DNA of 64,000 bases, taken from contig JAGRDY010000014.1 in NCBI GenBank assembly GCA_020446815.1, positions 1 through 64,000 of the forward strand, read 5' to 3'. Below the pieces are notes generated by a model. That model was not told where the DNA came from, did not search any database, and saw only the letters and a list, made by a program, of their open reading frames with translations. The position numbers and the translations under genes are program-made. The DNA is from Paracoccaceae bacterium (lineage in GTDB: Bacteria > Pseudomonadota > Alphaproteobacteria > Rhodobacterales > Rhodobacteraceae). Positions 51,221-61,264 of the stretch are shown piece by piece (position 1 is the first letter of the stretch; every line of letters starts with the position of its first letter).

Positions 51221-51841
51221 ATGCGTTATCCAGCCGCCGCCATCTGCGTTCTGTTGATGCTCGCGACGATCGTTCTGGCGGGGTGCGGCGCGCGGTTTGC
51301 AACCAGCTACGATCACCCGGTCGCGGCGGATGCCGCGGCAGAGTGGAAACTGGCCGGTGTCGATGTCACGGTGCCGGACGAGCTTGTCGTTTCCGAGGCC
51401 GATACCTACCTGCCGCGCGCCGATATCGTCTGGCGCGAAGACCCGCCGGGCGACCGCAAGGCGCAGGTGGCCACGATCGTCGCCGATGCCGCCCGCGCCG
51501 CGGCGGCGGACATGCACGGCAAAAGGGCGGTCCGGCTGAAGATCGTGCTGGCGCGGTTTCATGCGCTGACCTTCAAGGCCGAGGCGCTGAACATCAAATC
51601 CGGTGTGCATGACGTGATCTTCACCATTTCCGTTCTCGACGCGAACAGCGGCGAAATTCTCGCCGGCCCGACGCTCGTCAACGCGGCGGCACCGGCGCTC
51701 AGCGGCGCCGAGATGGTCGCGGCGCGGGCGCGCGGCGAAAGCCAGAAGCTGCATATCAGCCGGCATCTGCAAAAGGTCATCGCCGGTTGGCTGGGCCTCG
51801 GCCCCGACCCGCGGGAAACCTTCATCCGCATCGGCGCCTGA
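51221..51841 (+). CDS. DUF6778-like lipoprotein
   Basis: The 206-residue protein has a lipoprotein signal with the lipobox LAGC (MRYPAAAICVLLMLATIVLA, then GC at about 22-23). The mature part includes RFATSYDHPVAADAAAEWKL and DVTVPDELVVSEADTYLPRA, as in the small Rhodobacteraceae lipoproteins of DUF6778. AAGGAGTTTGCA precedes ATG 51221; a longer frame begins at 50720 but crosses non-coding sequence. Function unknown. It precedes cysS by 186 bp with no operon link. Confidence 0.82.
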   Translation: MRYPAAAICVLLMLATIVLAGCGARFATSYDHPVAADAAAEWKLAGVDVTVPDELVVSEADTYLPRADIVWREDPPGDRKAQVATIVADAARAAAADMHGKRAVRLKIVLARFHALTFKAEALNIKSGVHDVIFTISVLDANSGEILAGPTLVNAAAPALSGAEMVAARARGESQKLHISRHLQKVIAGWLGLGPDPRETFIRIGA

Positions 51842-52027
51842 ATGCCGCGGCCCGGGGGCTTGGCAGGGTGCCGGTGATGGTCTATGACGGCACCATGAAG
51901 ACGAACGGCAGCATCTGCATCATCTGCATTACCGGCTGATTCAATCCGGCGGGCCGTTCTAGCTGTTTTCATCGAAGCGAGAGACTGCTAAGCCCGCCGC
52001 CGGGATGCGCGCGCGAAGGAACGAGGC

Positions 52028-53461
52028 ATGACCAAGATCACGCTGACCAACAGCAAGACCCGCCAAAAAGAACCGTTCGAACCGATCGACCCGAATAATG
52101 TCCGCATGTATGTTTGCGGCCCCACGGTTTACGACCGCGCGCATCTGGGCAATGCGCGCCCGGTGATCGTCTTCGACGTGCTCTACCGGCTGTTGCGCCA
52201 CCTTTACGGGGGCGAACACGTCACCTATGTGCGCAATTTCACTGACGTTGACGACAAGATCAACGCCGAGGCGCAGCGCCGCAAGGATGCCGGGGATGCG
52301 CGCCCGCTCGAGGAGCTGATCCGCGAGCGCACCGACGAAACCATCGCCTGGTATCACGCCGACATGGCCGCGCTCGGCAATCTGGTGCCCGACCACGAGC
52401 CGCGCGCGACCGAATATATCGGCCAGATGATCGCGATGATTTCCGACCTGATCGGGAAGGGCCACGCCTATGCCAAAAAGGGCCATGTATTGTTTCGCGT
52501 GCGCAGCTACGAGGCTTACGGCGCGCTTTCGGGCCGCTCCGTCGACGACATGATCGCGGGCGCCAGGGTCGAGGTCGCGCCCTTCAAGGAGGATCCGATG
52601 GACTTCGTCCTGTGGAAGCCCTCCGACGCCGACCTGCCGGGCTGGGACAGCCCCTGGGGCCGGGGGCGGCCCGGCTGGCACATCGAATGCTCGGCCATGG
52701 CGCATGAACTTCTGGGCGCGAGCTTCGACATCCATGGCGGCGGCATCGACCTGCAGTTCCCGCATCATGAAAACGAGATCGCCCAATCGGCCTGCGCGCA
52801 CCCGGAGGGCGAATTCGCGCGCGTCTGGATGCATAACGAGATGTTGCAGGTCGAGGGCCGCAAGATGTCCAAGAGCTTGGGCAATTTCTTCACTGTGCGC
52901 GATTTGCTGGATCAGGGCTTTCCGGGCGAGGTGATCCGGTTCGTGATGCTGTCGACGCATTATTCCAAGCCGATGGACTGGACGGAGGCGAAGGCGAAGG
53001 CGGCGCGGAAAACTCTCGCACACTGGCAGGAGCTTACGGACAAGGCGGAGCGCTCGCGCCGTCCTCACCTCGACGTCGTCGATGCACTCTCAGATGATCT
53101 GAATACATCGCTCGCCATCACGCGGTTGCATGCGCATGCGAGAGCTGTGGAAACTGCGAGCGGGAATGAACGGAAAGAACTCGCCGCGCGATTCCTCGGC
53201 ACGCTGGAACTGCTCGGAATAGGGGAAGACTGGCGTGACGGTGTGCGGATCGCGATTGAGGCCGCTTTTGAAACGACCGCTCTCTTGGATCGTTTGACCC
53301 AGCGACTCGAAGACGCGCGAGCTGCAAAGGACTGGGTGAGGGCGGATGCGATAAAGGCATCTCTGGTGGATGCCGGCGTGCAGGTGATGATCGGACAGGA
53401 CGGTGTTAAGCGCGTGCTAACACCCGACTTCGACCCCGCCAAGCTGGAGGCGCTGAAATGA
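52028..53461 (+). CDS. cysS: Cysteinyl-tRNA synthetase
   Basis: A 477-residue class I synthetase. The HIGH motif appears in [16 protein letters not shown] (with the Zn Cys nearby), and KMSKSLGN near residue 283 is the second signature. [20 protein letters not shown] gives the substrate/zinc region. The last 150 codons (from about 53000) use CGA, AGA, ATA, TTG and CTA much more than the first part, which looks like the rest of the window. This suggests a recombined or older-divergent C-terminal domain. The final LKxx residues end just before 53458, overlapping nothing. Confidence 0.96.
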   Translation: MTKITLTNSKTRQKEPFEPIDPNNVRMYVCGPTVYDRAHLGNARPVIVFDVLYRLLRHLYGGEHVTYVRNFTDVDDKINAEAQRRKDAGDARPLEELIRERTDETIAWYHADMAALGNLVPDHEPRATEYIGQMIAMISDLIGKGHAYAKKGHVLFRVRSYEAYGALSGRSVDDMIAGARVEVAPFKEDPMDFVLWKPSDADLPGWDSPWGRGRPGWHIECSAMAHELLGASFDIHGGGIDLQFPHHENEIAQSACAHPEGEFARVWMHNEMLQVEGRKMSKSLGNFFTVRDLLDQGFPGEVIRFVMLSTHYSKPMDWTEAKAKAARKTLAHWQELTDKAERSRRPHLDVVDALSDDLNTSLAITRLHAHARAVETASGNERKELAARFLGTLELLGIGEDWRDGVRIAIEAAFETTALLDRLTQRLEDARAAKDWVRADAIKASLVDAGVQVMIGQDGVKRVLTPDFDPAKLEALK

Positions 53462-53711
53462 GCCTCCGGGATAGACTACACCGGTCACAGGGCGGCGCCC
53501 GGCCCGCGGGTGGGCGTGAAGCGCGCGCCCTTGGGGGCGGGTCGGGCGCTGCCCGGCTCGCAAGCGAACCGGGCGGGGGGATGCGCATCGCCGCCCCCGG
53601 CCCGATCCGCCGCCGCCCGGCCAGCCCCGGAGCACCCCATCGCCTGTCCCGACGCTGTCGGGACGGATGCCCTACGGATACCCGACAGATGCCAGACGCC
53701 GGATTCGCGCC

Positions 53712-55334
53712 ATGAAACGCGAACGCCTTTATCTCTATGACACCACGCTGCGCGACGGTCAGCAAACCCAGGGCGTGCAGTTCTCGACCGCCGAAAAGCA
53801 CCAGATCGCCGCCGCGCTCGACGCGCTCGGGGTCGATTACATCGAAGGCGGCTGGCCCGGCGCCAACCCGACCGACAGCGAATTCTTCGCCGCCCCGCCC
53901 GCGACGCGCGCGCGCTTTACCGCCTTCGGCATGACCAAGCGTTCGGGGCGCAGCGCCGCGAATGACGAGGTGCTGGCCGCCGTGATGAACGCCGGCACCC
54001 CGGCGGTCTGCCTTGTCGGCAAGACCCATCCCTTCCATGTCACCACCGCGCTCGGCATTGGGCTGGCCGAAAACGTCGACCTCATCGGCCAGAGCATCGC
54101 CCATGCGGCGCAGGCGGGGCGCGAGGTGCTGTTCGACGCGGAACATTTCTTCGACGGCTATCGCGCCAACCCGGATTATGCCCTGAAATGCCTGCGCGCC
54201 GCCCATGATGCCGGGGCGCGCTGGATCGTGCTTTGCGACACCAATGGCGGCACGCTGCCCGCCGAGATCGGCCGGGTGACGGGCGCGGTGATCGCCGCCG
54301 GCATACCCGGCGGCCATCTGGGCATCCACACCCATGACGACACCGAAAACGCCGTCGCCGGATCGCTTGCCGCCGTCGATGCCGGGGCGCGCCAGATCCA
54401 GGGCACGCTGAACGGGCTCGGCGAACGCTGCGGCAACGCCAACCTTACCGCGCTGATCCCGACGCTCCTGCTAAAAGAGCCCTACGCCAGCCGCTTTCAG
54501 ACCGGCGTCACCGCACAGGCATTGCAGAACCTGACCCGCACCAGCCGGATGCTCGACGATATCCTCAACCGTGTGCCCCTGCGCGCGGCCGCCTATGTCG
54601 GCGCCTCCGCTTTCGCGCACAAGGCCGGGCTTCACGCCAGCGCCATCGCCAAGGACCCGGCAACCTACGAACATATCGACCCCGCGAAGGTGGGTAACGA
54701 ACGCATCGTTCCGATGTCCAACCAGGCCGGGCAATCGAACCTGCGTGCCCGCCTTGCCGCCGCCGGGATCGTCGCCGACCCGAAAGACCCGGCACTGGCG
54801 CGCATCCTCGATGTGATCAAGAGCCGCGAGGACATGGGCTATGCCTATGACGGGGCGCAGGCGTCTTTCGAGCTGCTGGCGCGGCGGGAACTGGGACTCT
54901 TGCCGCAGTTTTTCGAAGTCAAGCGCTACCGGGTGACGGTCGAGCGGCGCAAGAACAAGTACGACCGGACGGTCAGCTTGTCCGAGGCGGTGGTGGTGGT
55001 CAAGATCGGCGGCCAAAAGATGCTGTCGGTCAGCGAAAGCATGGATGAAACCGGCTCCGACCGAGGCCCGGTCAACGCCCTGGCCAAGGCATTGGCCAAG
55101 GATCTCGGCCCCTATCAGGCGGTGATCGACGACCTGCGGCTGGTGGATTTCAAGGTGCGCATCACCCAGGGCGGCACCGAAGCCGTAACCCGTGTCATCA
55201 TCGACAGCGAGGACGGCCAGGGCCGACGCTGGTCGACCGTCGGCGTGTCGCCCAATATCGTCGACGCGAGTTTCGAAGCGCTTCTCGACGCGATCACCTG
55301 GAAGCTGATCCGCGACGGGGCAAGTCCGGCATGA
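53712..55334 (+). CDS. cimA: Citramalate synthase
   Basis: The 540-residue protein condenses pyruvate with acetyl-CoA to (R)-citramalate for isoleucine synthesis. It starts RLYLYDTTLRDGQQTQGVQF, the CimA/LeuA-type opening with YDTTLRDG. Further blocks are WIVLCDTNGGTLP, GIHTHDDTENAVAGSL with HxD ligands, and ERCGNANLTALIPTL. The C-terminal allosteric LeuA domain (about 400-540) is present. ATG 53712 is chosen over an upstream frame from 53667. It is coupled to the next gene by an ATGA overlap. Confidence 0.94.
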   Translation: MKRERLYLYDTTLRDGQQTQGVQFSTAEKHQIAAALDALGVDYIEGGWPGANPTDSEFFAAPPATRARFTAFGMTKRSGRSAANDEVLAAVMNAGTPAVCLVGKTHPFHVTTALGIGLAENVDLIGQSIAHAAQAGREVLFDAEHFFDGYRANPDYALKCLRAAHDAGARWIVLCDTNGGTLPAEIGRVTGAVIAAGIPGGHLGIHTHDDTENAVAGSLAAVDAGARQIQGTLNGLGERCGNANLTALIPTLLLKEPYASRFQTGVTAQALQNLTRTSRMLDDILNRVPLRAAAYVGASAFAHKAGLHASAIAKDPATYEHIDPAKVGNERIVPMSNQAGQSNLRARLAAAGIVADPKDPALARILDVIKSREDMGYAYDGAQASFELLARRELGLLPQFFEVKRYRVTVERRKNKYDRTVSLSEAVVVVKIGGQKMLSVSESMDETGSDRGPVNALAKALAKDLGPYQAVIDDLRLVDFKVRITQGGTEAVTRVIIDSEDGQGRRWSTVGVSPNIVDASFEALLDAITWKLIRDGASPA

Positions 55335-56107
55335 ATGCCACCGCCTGCGCGCCCCTGGTCGAGGCGGGCGACCCGGACCGGTTCCTGACCGTCATGGCTG
55401 CGCCGATGCCGCTGCGCCCCAGGCTCTGGCCGCTTTATGCCTACAATCTGGAAATCGCCCGCGCCCCCTGGGCGTCGTCCGAACCGATGGTCGCGGAGAT
55501 GCGCCTGCAATGGTGGATCGACACCGTCGAGGCGATGGGGCGGGGTACCTTGCGGCCGGGCCATGAGGTGACCGACGGCCTCGCACCGCTGATCGCCGCC
55601 ACCGAGGGGCTGGCGCCGCTGCTCGTGCGGATGGCCGAGGCCCGCCGCTGGGAGGTGTGGCGCGACCCCTTCGCAGATGCGGCTGCGCTTGGCGCCCATC
55701 TCGACGAAACGGCGGGCACGCTGATGTGGGCGGCCGCGCGGCTGCTCGATGCGCCCCGATCCGCCGAGGAACCGGTGCGCGCATTCGGTGCGGCCGCAGG
55801 GCTGGCCGCATGGTTTCGCGCGGTTCCCGCCCTGACGGCCCTTGGCCGCCAGCCCCTGCCGGACACATCGCCCGCGGCGATCGGGCGCCTTGCCCGCAAC
55901 GCCCTCGACCGGATCGCCGCGGCACGCCGCGACCGGCATCTGGTGCCGGCGTTCGCGCATCCCGCGCTGTGGCCCGGCTGGCAGGCGCGGCGCACGCTCG
56001 CCATGGCCCTGGCCGACCCGTCGCGCGTCGCAAACGGCACGCTCGGCCCCGGCGAACTGTCCCGGCGCGCCAGCCTCGTCTGGACGGTGCTGCGCGGTAC
56101 CTGGTAG
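55331..56107 (+). CDS. Squalene/phytoene synthase-like protein (NDUFAF6-type)
   Basis: The 258-residue protein matches the short alphaproteobacterial squalene/phytoene-synthase-like group, related to complex I assembly factor NDUFAF6. Seen blocks are LWPLYAYNLEIARAPWASSE, MRLQWWIDTVEAM and HLDETAGTLMWAAARL. The Asp-rich diphosphate motifs of true phytoene synthases are weak or missing, so an assembly role or a divergent prenyl function is more likely. ATG overlaps the cimA stop by 4 bp. Confidence 0.75.
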   Translation: MNATACAPLVEAGDPDRFLTVMAAPMPLRPRLWPLYAYNLEIARAPWASSEPMVAEMRLQWWIDTVEAMGRGTLRPGHEVTDGLAPLIAATEGLAPLLVRMAEARRWEVWRDPFADAAALGAHLDETAGTLMWAAARLLDAPRSAEEPVRAFGAAAGLAAWFRAVPALTALGRQPLPDTSPAAIGRLARNALDRIAAARRDRHLVPAFAHPALWPGWQARRTLAMALADPSRVANGTLGPGELSRRASLVWTVLRGTW

Positions 56108-56322
56108 GGTGCCGGACTGCTCATGGGAGAGGAGTGCCACCTTGACCCCAGCCGGTGTCGCGATCTGACGGTATGGCCTGTGACAATCGTGCTACGAGTG
56201 AATGCAAAAGAGCTGCCATCAGGCTCATCTGTCACGAAGATTGCGGCCATTTCAGAGGCCGCAGCGGAATCTAGGCCATTGCAAGCGGGGCGACTTCAGC
56301 GCCCATGTGTGGAGGGATACTC

Positions 56323-57204
56323 ATGCGAAAAATCGCCTGTTTTTGTTCGCTTCTGGCAATTGCCGGACCGGCACTTGCGCTTGATATAACGGTTGTCGAC
56401 GATCATGCGCTCTTTCCCGAAGGGCCGATCATGGTCGACGGAAACCTGTACTTTGTCGAATACGGTGCAGGCAAGGTAACCGAGTTCGATGGCAATTCGC
56501 TTAGTGAATTCTGGATGCAGGAAGGGTCCGGGCCGAGCGCGATCGCGAAGTTTGGCGACGGCTTTCTGGTGACCGGTTACGACAACAATTCGATGATCCT
56601 CGTCGACAAGAACGGGCAGACCGTGAAGAACGTGACTGCCGATTCTTCCGGGACACCGATGATGGGGCCGAACGACATTGCGCTGGACGGCAAGGGTGGG
56701 GCATATTTCAGCCTGTCCGGCGGTTGGGAAAGCGCACCGATTGTAGGGAAGATCGGGCACATGTCCCCGGACGGCAGCGTTACGATCGTAGCCGATGATC
56801 TGCACTACCCAAACGGCCTGGTGCTGTCGGCCGACGCAAGCACGTTGTTTGTCAACGAGACCTATGCCAACCGGATCATCAGGTTCGCGGTCAACCCCGA
56901 CGGCACCCTGGGCCAACGCAGCCTGTTCGTGCGCATGGGCGATATCGGTCAAGCCTATGACGGAGAACCCGACGGTATCAAGTTGGGCCCCGACGGGAAC
57001 CTCTATGTCGGCCTCTACAGCATCGGCCGGATTGTGGTGCTCGACCCCGAAACGGGCGCGCTGATAAAGGAGATCGACGTGCCGTCCGCTGCGGCGCCGA
57101 ACCTGACCTTCAGTGCGGATGGCAAGACCATGTATGTCACGGCTGTTGATCAAAAGGATGCGGCCCCCTGGAAGGGCACGGTTTATGCGGTAAGCGGTTA
57201 CTGA
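56323..57204 (+). CDS. Periplasmic SMP-30/gluconolactonase-like beta-propeller
   Basis: The 293-residue protein has a signal peptide (MRKIACFCSLLAIAGPALA) and a six-bladed propeller pattern: FPEGPIMVDGNLYFVEYGAG, then MGPNDIALDGKGGAYFSLSG, YPNGLVLSADASTLFVNETY, and DGIKLGPDGNLYVGLYSIG. The conserved Glu-Gly, Asn-Asp and Asn-Gly turns are the SMP-30 metal ligand positions. It probably hydrolyses a lactone in the periplasm. GGAGGGATACTC precedes ATG 56323. Codon use is less GC-biased than that of its neighbours. Confidence 0.85.
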   Translation: MRKIACFCSLLAIAGPALALDITVVDDHALFPEGPIMVDGNLYFVEYGAGKVTEFDGNSLSEFWMQEGSGPSAIAKFGDGFLVTGYDNNSMILVDKNGQTVKNVTADSSGTPMMGPNDIALDGKGGAYFSLSGGWESAPIVGKIGHMSPDGSVTIVADDLHYPNGLVLSADASTLFVNETYANRIIRFAVNPDGTLGQRSLFVRMGDIGQAYDGEPDGIKLGPDGNLYVGLYSIGRIVVLDPETGALIKEIDVPSAAAPNLTFSADGKTMYVTAVDQKDAAPWKGTVYAVSGY

Positions 57205-57331
57205 TCATGTGATCTGCCAGATGCCGCGGCTATCGCGCTTCGGCTTTCCATTGAAGCAACAGATGTCGCTTGTTGTCTTCGGCCGAAGGGAGAGACCGCG
57301 ACGAATTGATTCAGGATTTTCCCGAAGCGTG

Positions 57332-58549
57332 TCAGGCCCTAGCCCGCAGCGACAGCCAGATCAGCGATCCGCCGGCAAGCACCAGAAGCGGCAGCATGGC
57401 AAGGTTGACCGCATTCCAGCCGGCGATCACGCTGGTGCCCGAACAGTTCATCAACCCGCCCGAGGCGAATGACGCAACCGTGACACCGCCGAAGACGCAA
57501 AGATCGTTGATGCCCTGGATGCGGCCCCGTTCCTCGGGCGCATGGGCCGAGGCCAGCAGCGTGGTGGCGCCGATGAAGCCGAAGTTCCAGCCCAGGCCCA
57601 GAAGGATCAGCGCCCCGAAAAACTGCTCCAGCGCCACACCCGAGAGCGCCACCGCCCCCGCCGCCAGCAGGATCGCCAGCCCCGCGCCGACGATCCGCAC
57701 CGCCCCGAAGCGGGCGATCAGGTGGCCCGTGAAAAACGACGGGATGAACATCGCCAGGACATGCGCCGAGACGACATCGGCGGCATTGGCCTTTTGATAG
57801 CCGCATCCCACCACCGCCAGCGGCGTCGAGGTCATGACGAGATTCATCAGCGCATAGCTGACCATCGCACAGATGATCGCCACACGGATGGTCGGATCGG
57901 CCAGCAACTGGCCGCGGCTGCGCCCTTGTGGCGTATCCTTTTCCGGCCGGCGGGGGCGCGGGATGTCGAGAAACAGGAAAAGCCCTGCGCCGACGATATT
58001 GAGAACCGCGACGACGAGATAGGTGCCCATGAATGTGACCGCGGTGGCATCGGCCGTCACCTTGACCAGTTGCGGCCCGATGATGGCCGACACCAGCCCA
58101 CCCGCCATGACCCAGGAAATCGCCTTGGGCCGGAAATCCTCCGGCGCGGTATCGGTCGCGGCAAAGCGGTAGAACCCCTGGGCAGACATATAGATACCGG
58201 TGATCAGCGAGCCGGCCAGAAACACCGGGAACGAGCCATGATAAAGGCCGAGCGCCCCGACACCCGCCCCGGCCGCACCGCCGCAGGTGCCGCACCAGAA
58301 CCCGGCACGGCGGCCATAGCGCTGCATCAGGGCCGACATCGGCGTGGCGCTGATCATCGATCCCAGCACGATCAGGGAAATCGGCAATGTGGCCCAGCAG
58401 GGGCTGGGGGCCAGCGACTGCCCGGCCAGCCCGCCGATGATGAAGATCATCGGCATCTGCGAGCCCAGCATCGCCTGCGCGAGAATCAGCACGACGACAT
58501 TGCGCCGCGCGCGGTGCGCATAATCGGGCAGGGGGGTGATGACTTCCAT
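57332..58549 (-). CDS. MFS transporter
   Basis: The 405-residue protein has about twelve hydrophobic segments, for example NVVVLILAQAMLGSQMPMIF, then LPISLIVLGSMISATPMSAL with RYGRRAGF (MFS loop 2-3 motif), and FGALILLGLGWNFGFIGATT. I recall this pattern from bacterial multidrug-type MFS members. The start is put at ATG 58549, after which sequence is membrane-like; the frame continues to 58750 through a TetR-overlapping region. Substrate unknown. It is followed by a TetR regulator gene on the same strand. Confidence 0.82.
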   Translation of the reverse strand: MEVITPLPDYAHRARRNVVVLILAQAMLGSQMPMIFIIGGLAGQSLAPSPCWATLPISLIVLGSMISATPMSALMQRYGRRAGFWCGTCGGAAGAGVGALGLYHGSFPVFLAGSLITGIYMSAQGFYRFAATDTAPEDFRPKAISWVMAGGLVSAIIGPQLVKVTADATAVTFMGTYLVVAVLNIVGAGLFLFLDIPRPRRPEKDTPQGRSRGQLLADPTIRVAIICAMVSYALMNLVMTSTPLAVVGCGYQKANAADVVSAHVLAMFIPSFFTGHLIARFGAVRIVGAGLAILLAAGAVALSGVALEQFFGALILLGLGWNFGFIGATTLLASAHAPEERGRIQGINDLCVFGGVTVASFASGGLMNCSGTSVIAGWNAVNLAMLPLLVLAGGSLIWLSLRARA

Positions 58550-58622
58550 ACGCCTGACTAATCCGCCGATGAAACCTTCCGCAAGGGGGATTTCGCGCGA
58601 CACAGCCGCGTCGGCCAGAACA

Positions 58623-59240
58623 TCAGGCATCCGCGGGCACAAGGCCCAGCCCGCGCAGATAGATGCCGATCCCGGTTTCGAGCAGTTCCTCGGGCGGGAA
58701 AGGCGCGCGCGCACCGGGTGCGCTGCGGGTATAAAGCTCGACCACGCCATGGCTCATCGCCCAGACATGCGCCGAAAACATCGAGGCGGGCGGGCGTTTG
58801 TCGGCGGGGATATGTTTTGACAGGGCGTCAGCGGCGCGGTTGAACACCGCACGCGCCCGCTCGGCGGCGCGGGCCAGATCGGGGTGGGCGTTCAGCGAAA
58901 TGCCGCTTTCGAACATGGCCATGTAATGGCCGGGAAACCTGCGGGCGAAGGCCAGATAGGCGCGCCCCGTCGCCTCGAACGCGCGCAGCGCCGTCGGCTT
59001 GCCGTCGTCATAGGCATGATCCATCAGATCGGCGAAAATCTCGAACCCCTGGCGGGCGCACTCTCCGATCAGATCCTCGCGCCCGGCAAAATGACGGTAT
59101 ACGGCGGCCGGGGTGACACCTGCCGACTTGGCGGCATCCGACAGGGTGAAGCCCTGCGGGCCCTGCGATTCGATCAAGGTCAGCGCCGCCTCGACCAGCG
59201 CCTGACGCAGATTGCCGTGATGATACCCCTGCTTAGCCAT
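58623..59240 (-). CDS. TetR-family regulator
   Basis: The 205-residue protein has an N-terminal Tet[24 protein letters not shown], then [20 protein letters not shown], and a C-terminal ligand domain with [14 protein letters not shown] 59240 is preferred (MAKQGYHHG); it overlaps the end of ppk2 by 8 bp. It lies upstream of the MFS gene on the same strand (73 bp gap), so it may regulate the transporter. Confidence 0.88.
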   Translation of the reverse strand: MAKQGYHHGNLRQALVEAALTLIESQGPQGFTLSDAAKSAGVTPAAVYRHFAGREDLIGECARQGFEIFADLMDHAYDDGKPTALRAFEATGRAYLAFARRFPGHYMAMFESGISLNAHPDLARAAERARAVFNRAADALSKHIPADKRPPASMFSAHVWAMSHGVVELYTRSAPGARAPFPPEELLETGIGIYLRGLGLVPADA

Positions 59241-60129
59241 CGAGCAGACCCGGACCTCCGCAGATGGCCGCATCGGGTTTGCCGATCTTTCCGATGTCCT
59301 TGCCGGCGTAGTCGACGGCATGAAGAACCGTCTGAATGGCCGCGATGCGGGCGCGCGCCTTGTCGTCTGCGCGGATCACCGTCCAGGGGGCATGCCCGCT
59401 ATGCGTCAGCTCCAGCGTTTCGACGATGGCACTGGTATATTGATCCCATTTTTTTAGACCTTCAACGTCGATCCAGCTTAGTTTCCATTGCTTTAGCGGG
59501 TCTTTTTCACGTTTCAGAAAACGCCGCAACTGTTCGGCCCGGCCGATATTCAACCACAGCTTCACCAATGTCACGCCTTCATCCACGATCATCTTTTCAA
59601 AGTCGGGCAACTGGCCAAAGAACAGCCGCCGCTGATCGGGAGTGCAAAAGCCGAACACATGCTCGACCACGCCGCGGTTGTACCACGACCGGTCGAACAA
59701 CGCCACTTCGCCGCCAGCGGGCAGCCAGTCGATATAGCGCTGGAAATACCATTGGCTTGCCTCGCGTTCGGTGGGTTTGGGCAAGGCGACGATATAGGCG
59801 GTGCGCGGGTTGAGGTTTTCGCGCATCCTTTCGATGGCGCCGCCCTTGCCGGCGGCGTCGCGGCCTTCGAAAAGAACCGTCAGCCTCTTGCCGGTCTGAC
59901 GCAGATCAAAGAGCATCTTGACCAGTTCCACCTGGAGCGCATCCATCCGCCTTTTGTAATCGTCCTTTTTCATCACCCGCCGGTAAGGATAGGATTCCGA
60001 CAGGATGTGCCTTTTCCTGCTGCCTTCGATCGCCCTGCGGATTTCATCCGGGGCGCCGTTCACGAGATAGTCGGTGATGTCCCCGACAAAGGGAACCGGC
60101 CGGGCGGCGGGGGATCCGGGCTGGGTCAT
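59233..60129 (-). CDS. ppk2: Polyphosphate kinase 2
   Basis: The 298-residue PPK2 makes NTP from polyphosphate and NDP (or the reverse). The Walker A-like [17 protein letters not shown] is near residue 92, the lid residues [17 protein letters not shown] follow, and Walker B-like [20 protein letters not shown] is near 160. The protein has the family's usual size. ATG 60129 starts [20 protein letters not shown]. Its end overlaps the TetR start. Confidence 0.93.
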   Translation of the reverse strand: MTQPGSPAARPVPFVGDITDYLVNGAPDEIRRAIEGSRKRHILSESYPYRRVMKKDDYKRRMDALQVELVKMLFDLRQTGKRLTVLFEGRDAAGKGGAIERMRENLNPRTAYIVALPKPTEREASQWYFQRYIDWLPAGGEVALFDRSWYNRGVVEHVFGFCTPDQRRLFFGQLPDFEKMIVDEGVTLVKLWLNIGRAEQLRRFLKREKDPLKQWKLSWIDVEGLKKWDQYTSAIVETLELTHSGHAPWTVIRADDKARARIAAIQTVLHAVDYAGKDIGKIGKPDAAICGGPGLLDG

Positions 60130-60238
60130 GGCGATGCTTTCCTGCGCTTTCCTGCGCTGCCCGGCCAGTATCGCGATTAATCCGGGAAGGTGCAATCGGC
60201 TGGCATCGCGTTTGCGGTGGCAAGGGGCGGGGCTGTCC

Positions 60239-61117
60239 TCAGAGCCCGTTGACCGGGACCTTCAGAAAGGTCTTGCCCGCGTCGTCGGGCTGCGGCATCT
60301 GGCCTGCACGCATGTTGACCTGCAACGACGGGATGATCAGCCGCGGCATCGCCAGCGTCGCGTCGCGCGCCTGACGCATGGCGACGAATTCATCGGCAGA
60401 TGTTCCGCCGCCGACATGAACATTGCGGGCTTTTTCCTCGGCAACGGTGCTTTCCCAGGCGAATTCATCGCGCCCCGGCGCCTTGTAATCGTGGCAGACG
60501 AATATTCGCGTCTCGTCCGGCAGGGAAAGTATCTTCTGGATCGAATGGTAAAGATCGGCCGCCGAACCGCCCGGAAAATCGCATCGTGCCGTACCGAAAT
60601 CGGGCATGAAGAGCGTATCGCCCACAAAGGCCGCATCGCCGATCACATAGGTCATGCACGCGGGCGTGTGGCCCGGTGTATGCAGTACGTTGCCGTCCAG
60701 CCCGCCGATCGCGAAACTGTCGCCATCGCGGAAAAGCCGGTCGAACTGCGATCCGTCACGCTGAAATTCCGTACCTTCGTTGAAGATCTTGCCGAAAGTG
60801 TCCTGAACATAGGTGATCCGTTCGCCGATACCGATCTTGCCGCCAAGACGTTGTTGCAGATAGGGCGCCGCTGACAGATGATCGGCGTGCACATGGGTTT
60901 CGAGAATCCACTCGACCGTCAGGCATGCAGCCTCGATATGATCGGCTACGCGGTCGGCGGATCTGGTATCCGTGCGGCCCGACGCATAGTCGAAATCCAG
61001 AACCGAATCGACAATCGCGCAGGATGCGCTGCCGGGATCCTTGACGACGAAAGTGGCGGTATTTGTAGATTCGTCGAAAAAACCTTTTATATCCGGTTTT
61101 TGAACGGTGGAGTTCAT
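60239..61117 (-). CDS. Persulfide dioxygenase-like MBL protein (ETHE1/Blh type)
   Basis: The 292-residue MBL-fold protein has [15 protein letters not shown] (HxHxDH, near residue 75), [20 protein letters not shown], and the family-typical [20 protein letters not shown] near 190, as in Blh/ETHE1-like persulfide dioxygenases. These oxidise glutathione persulfide to sulfite. A thiol cysteine (R-C-D) is conserved. An ArsR-like inverted repeat lies upstream at 61203, typical of BigR/SqrR control. No bigR or rhodanese gene is next to it. Confidence 0.85.
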   Translation of the reverse strand: MNSTVQKPDIKGFFDESTNTATFVVKDPGSASCAIVDSVLDFDYASGRTDTRSADRVADHIEAACLTVEWILETHVHADHLSAAPYLQQRLGGKIGIGERITYVQDTFGKIFNEGTEFQRDGSQFDRLFRDGDSFAIGGLDGNVLHTPGHTPACMTYVIGDAAFVGDTLFMPDFGTARCDFPGGSAADLYHSIQKILSLPDETRIFVCHDYKAPGRDEFAWESTVAEEKARNVHVGGGTSADEFVAMRQARDATLAMPRLIIPSLQVNMRAGQMPQPDDAGKTFLKVPVNGL

Positions 61118-61202
61118 CTTCTATCCTCGTGCCTTGAAAGGTGCGGGCAGGTCAGCTTTACGACGGGCATTGTCCTCGTGCATGGGCATTCTGGCAATCG
61201 TA

Positions 61203-61217
61203 TTTCAATAAGTGAAT
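61203..61217. promoter_or_regulatory. ArsR/BigR-like operator candidate
   Basis: TTTCA-ATAAG-TGAAT contains the perfect inverted repeat TTCA-N5-TGAA in an AT-rich patch, 86 bp upstream of the persulfide-dioxygenase-like start. ArsR/SmtB-family sites are of this form, and BigR/SqrR (ArsR family) commonly control this gene. Regulator not in window. Confidence 0.4.
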
Positions 61218-61264
61218 GTAAATTCCCGCCATGACGGCACGCGAAGGGCCGCCCCCCGGTGCCG

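Noticed and set aside
53462-53711. Gap between cysS and cimA searched for a small RNA, riboswitch or T-box
   Set aside because: Very GC-rich with open shadow frames on both strands, but no T-box, leader peptide or other recognisable element.
56108-56322. Suspected insertion-sequence relic between the squalene-synthase-like and SMP-30-like genes
   Set aside because: The composition differs slightly from neighbours and short frames exist on both strands, but no terminal repeats or transposase motifs could be identified.
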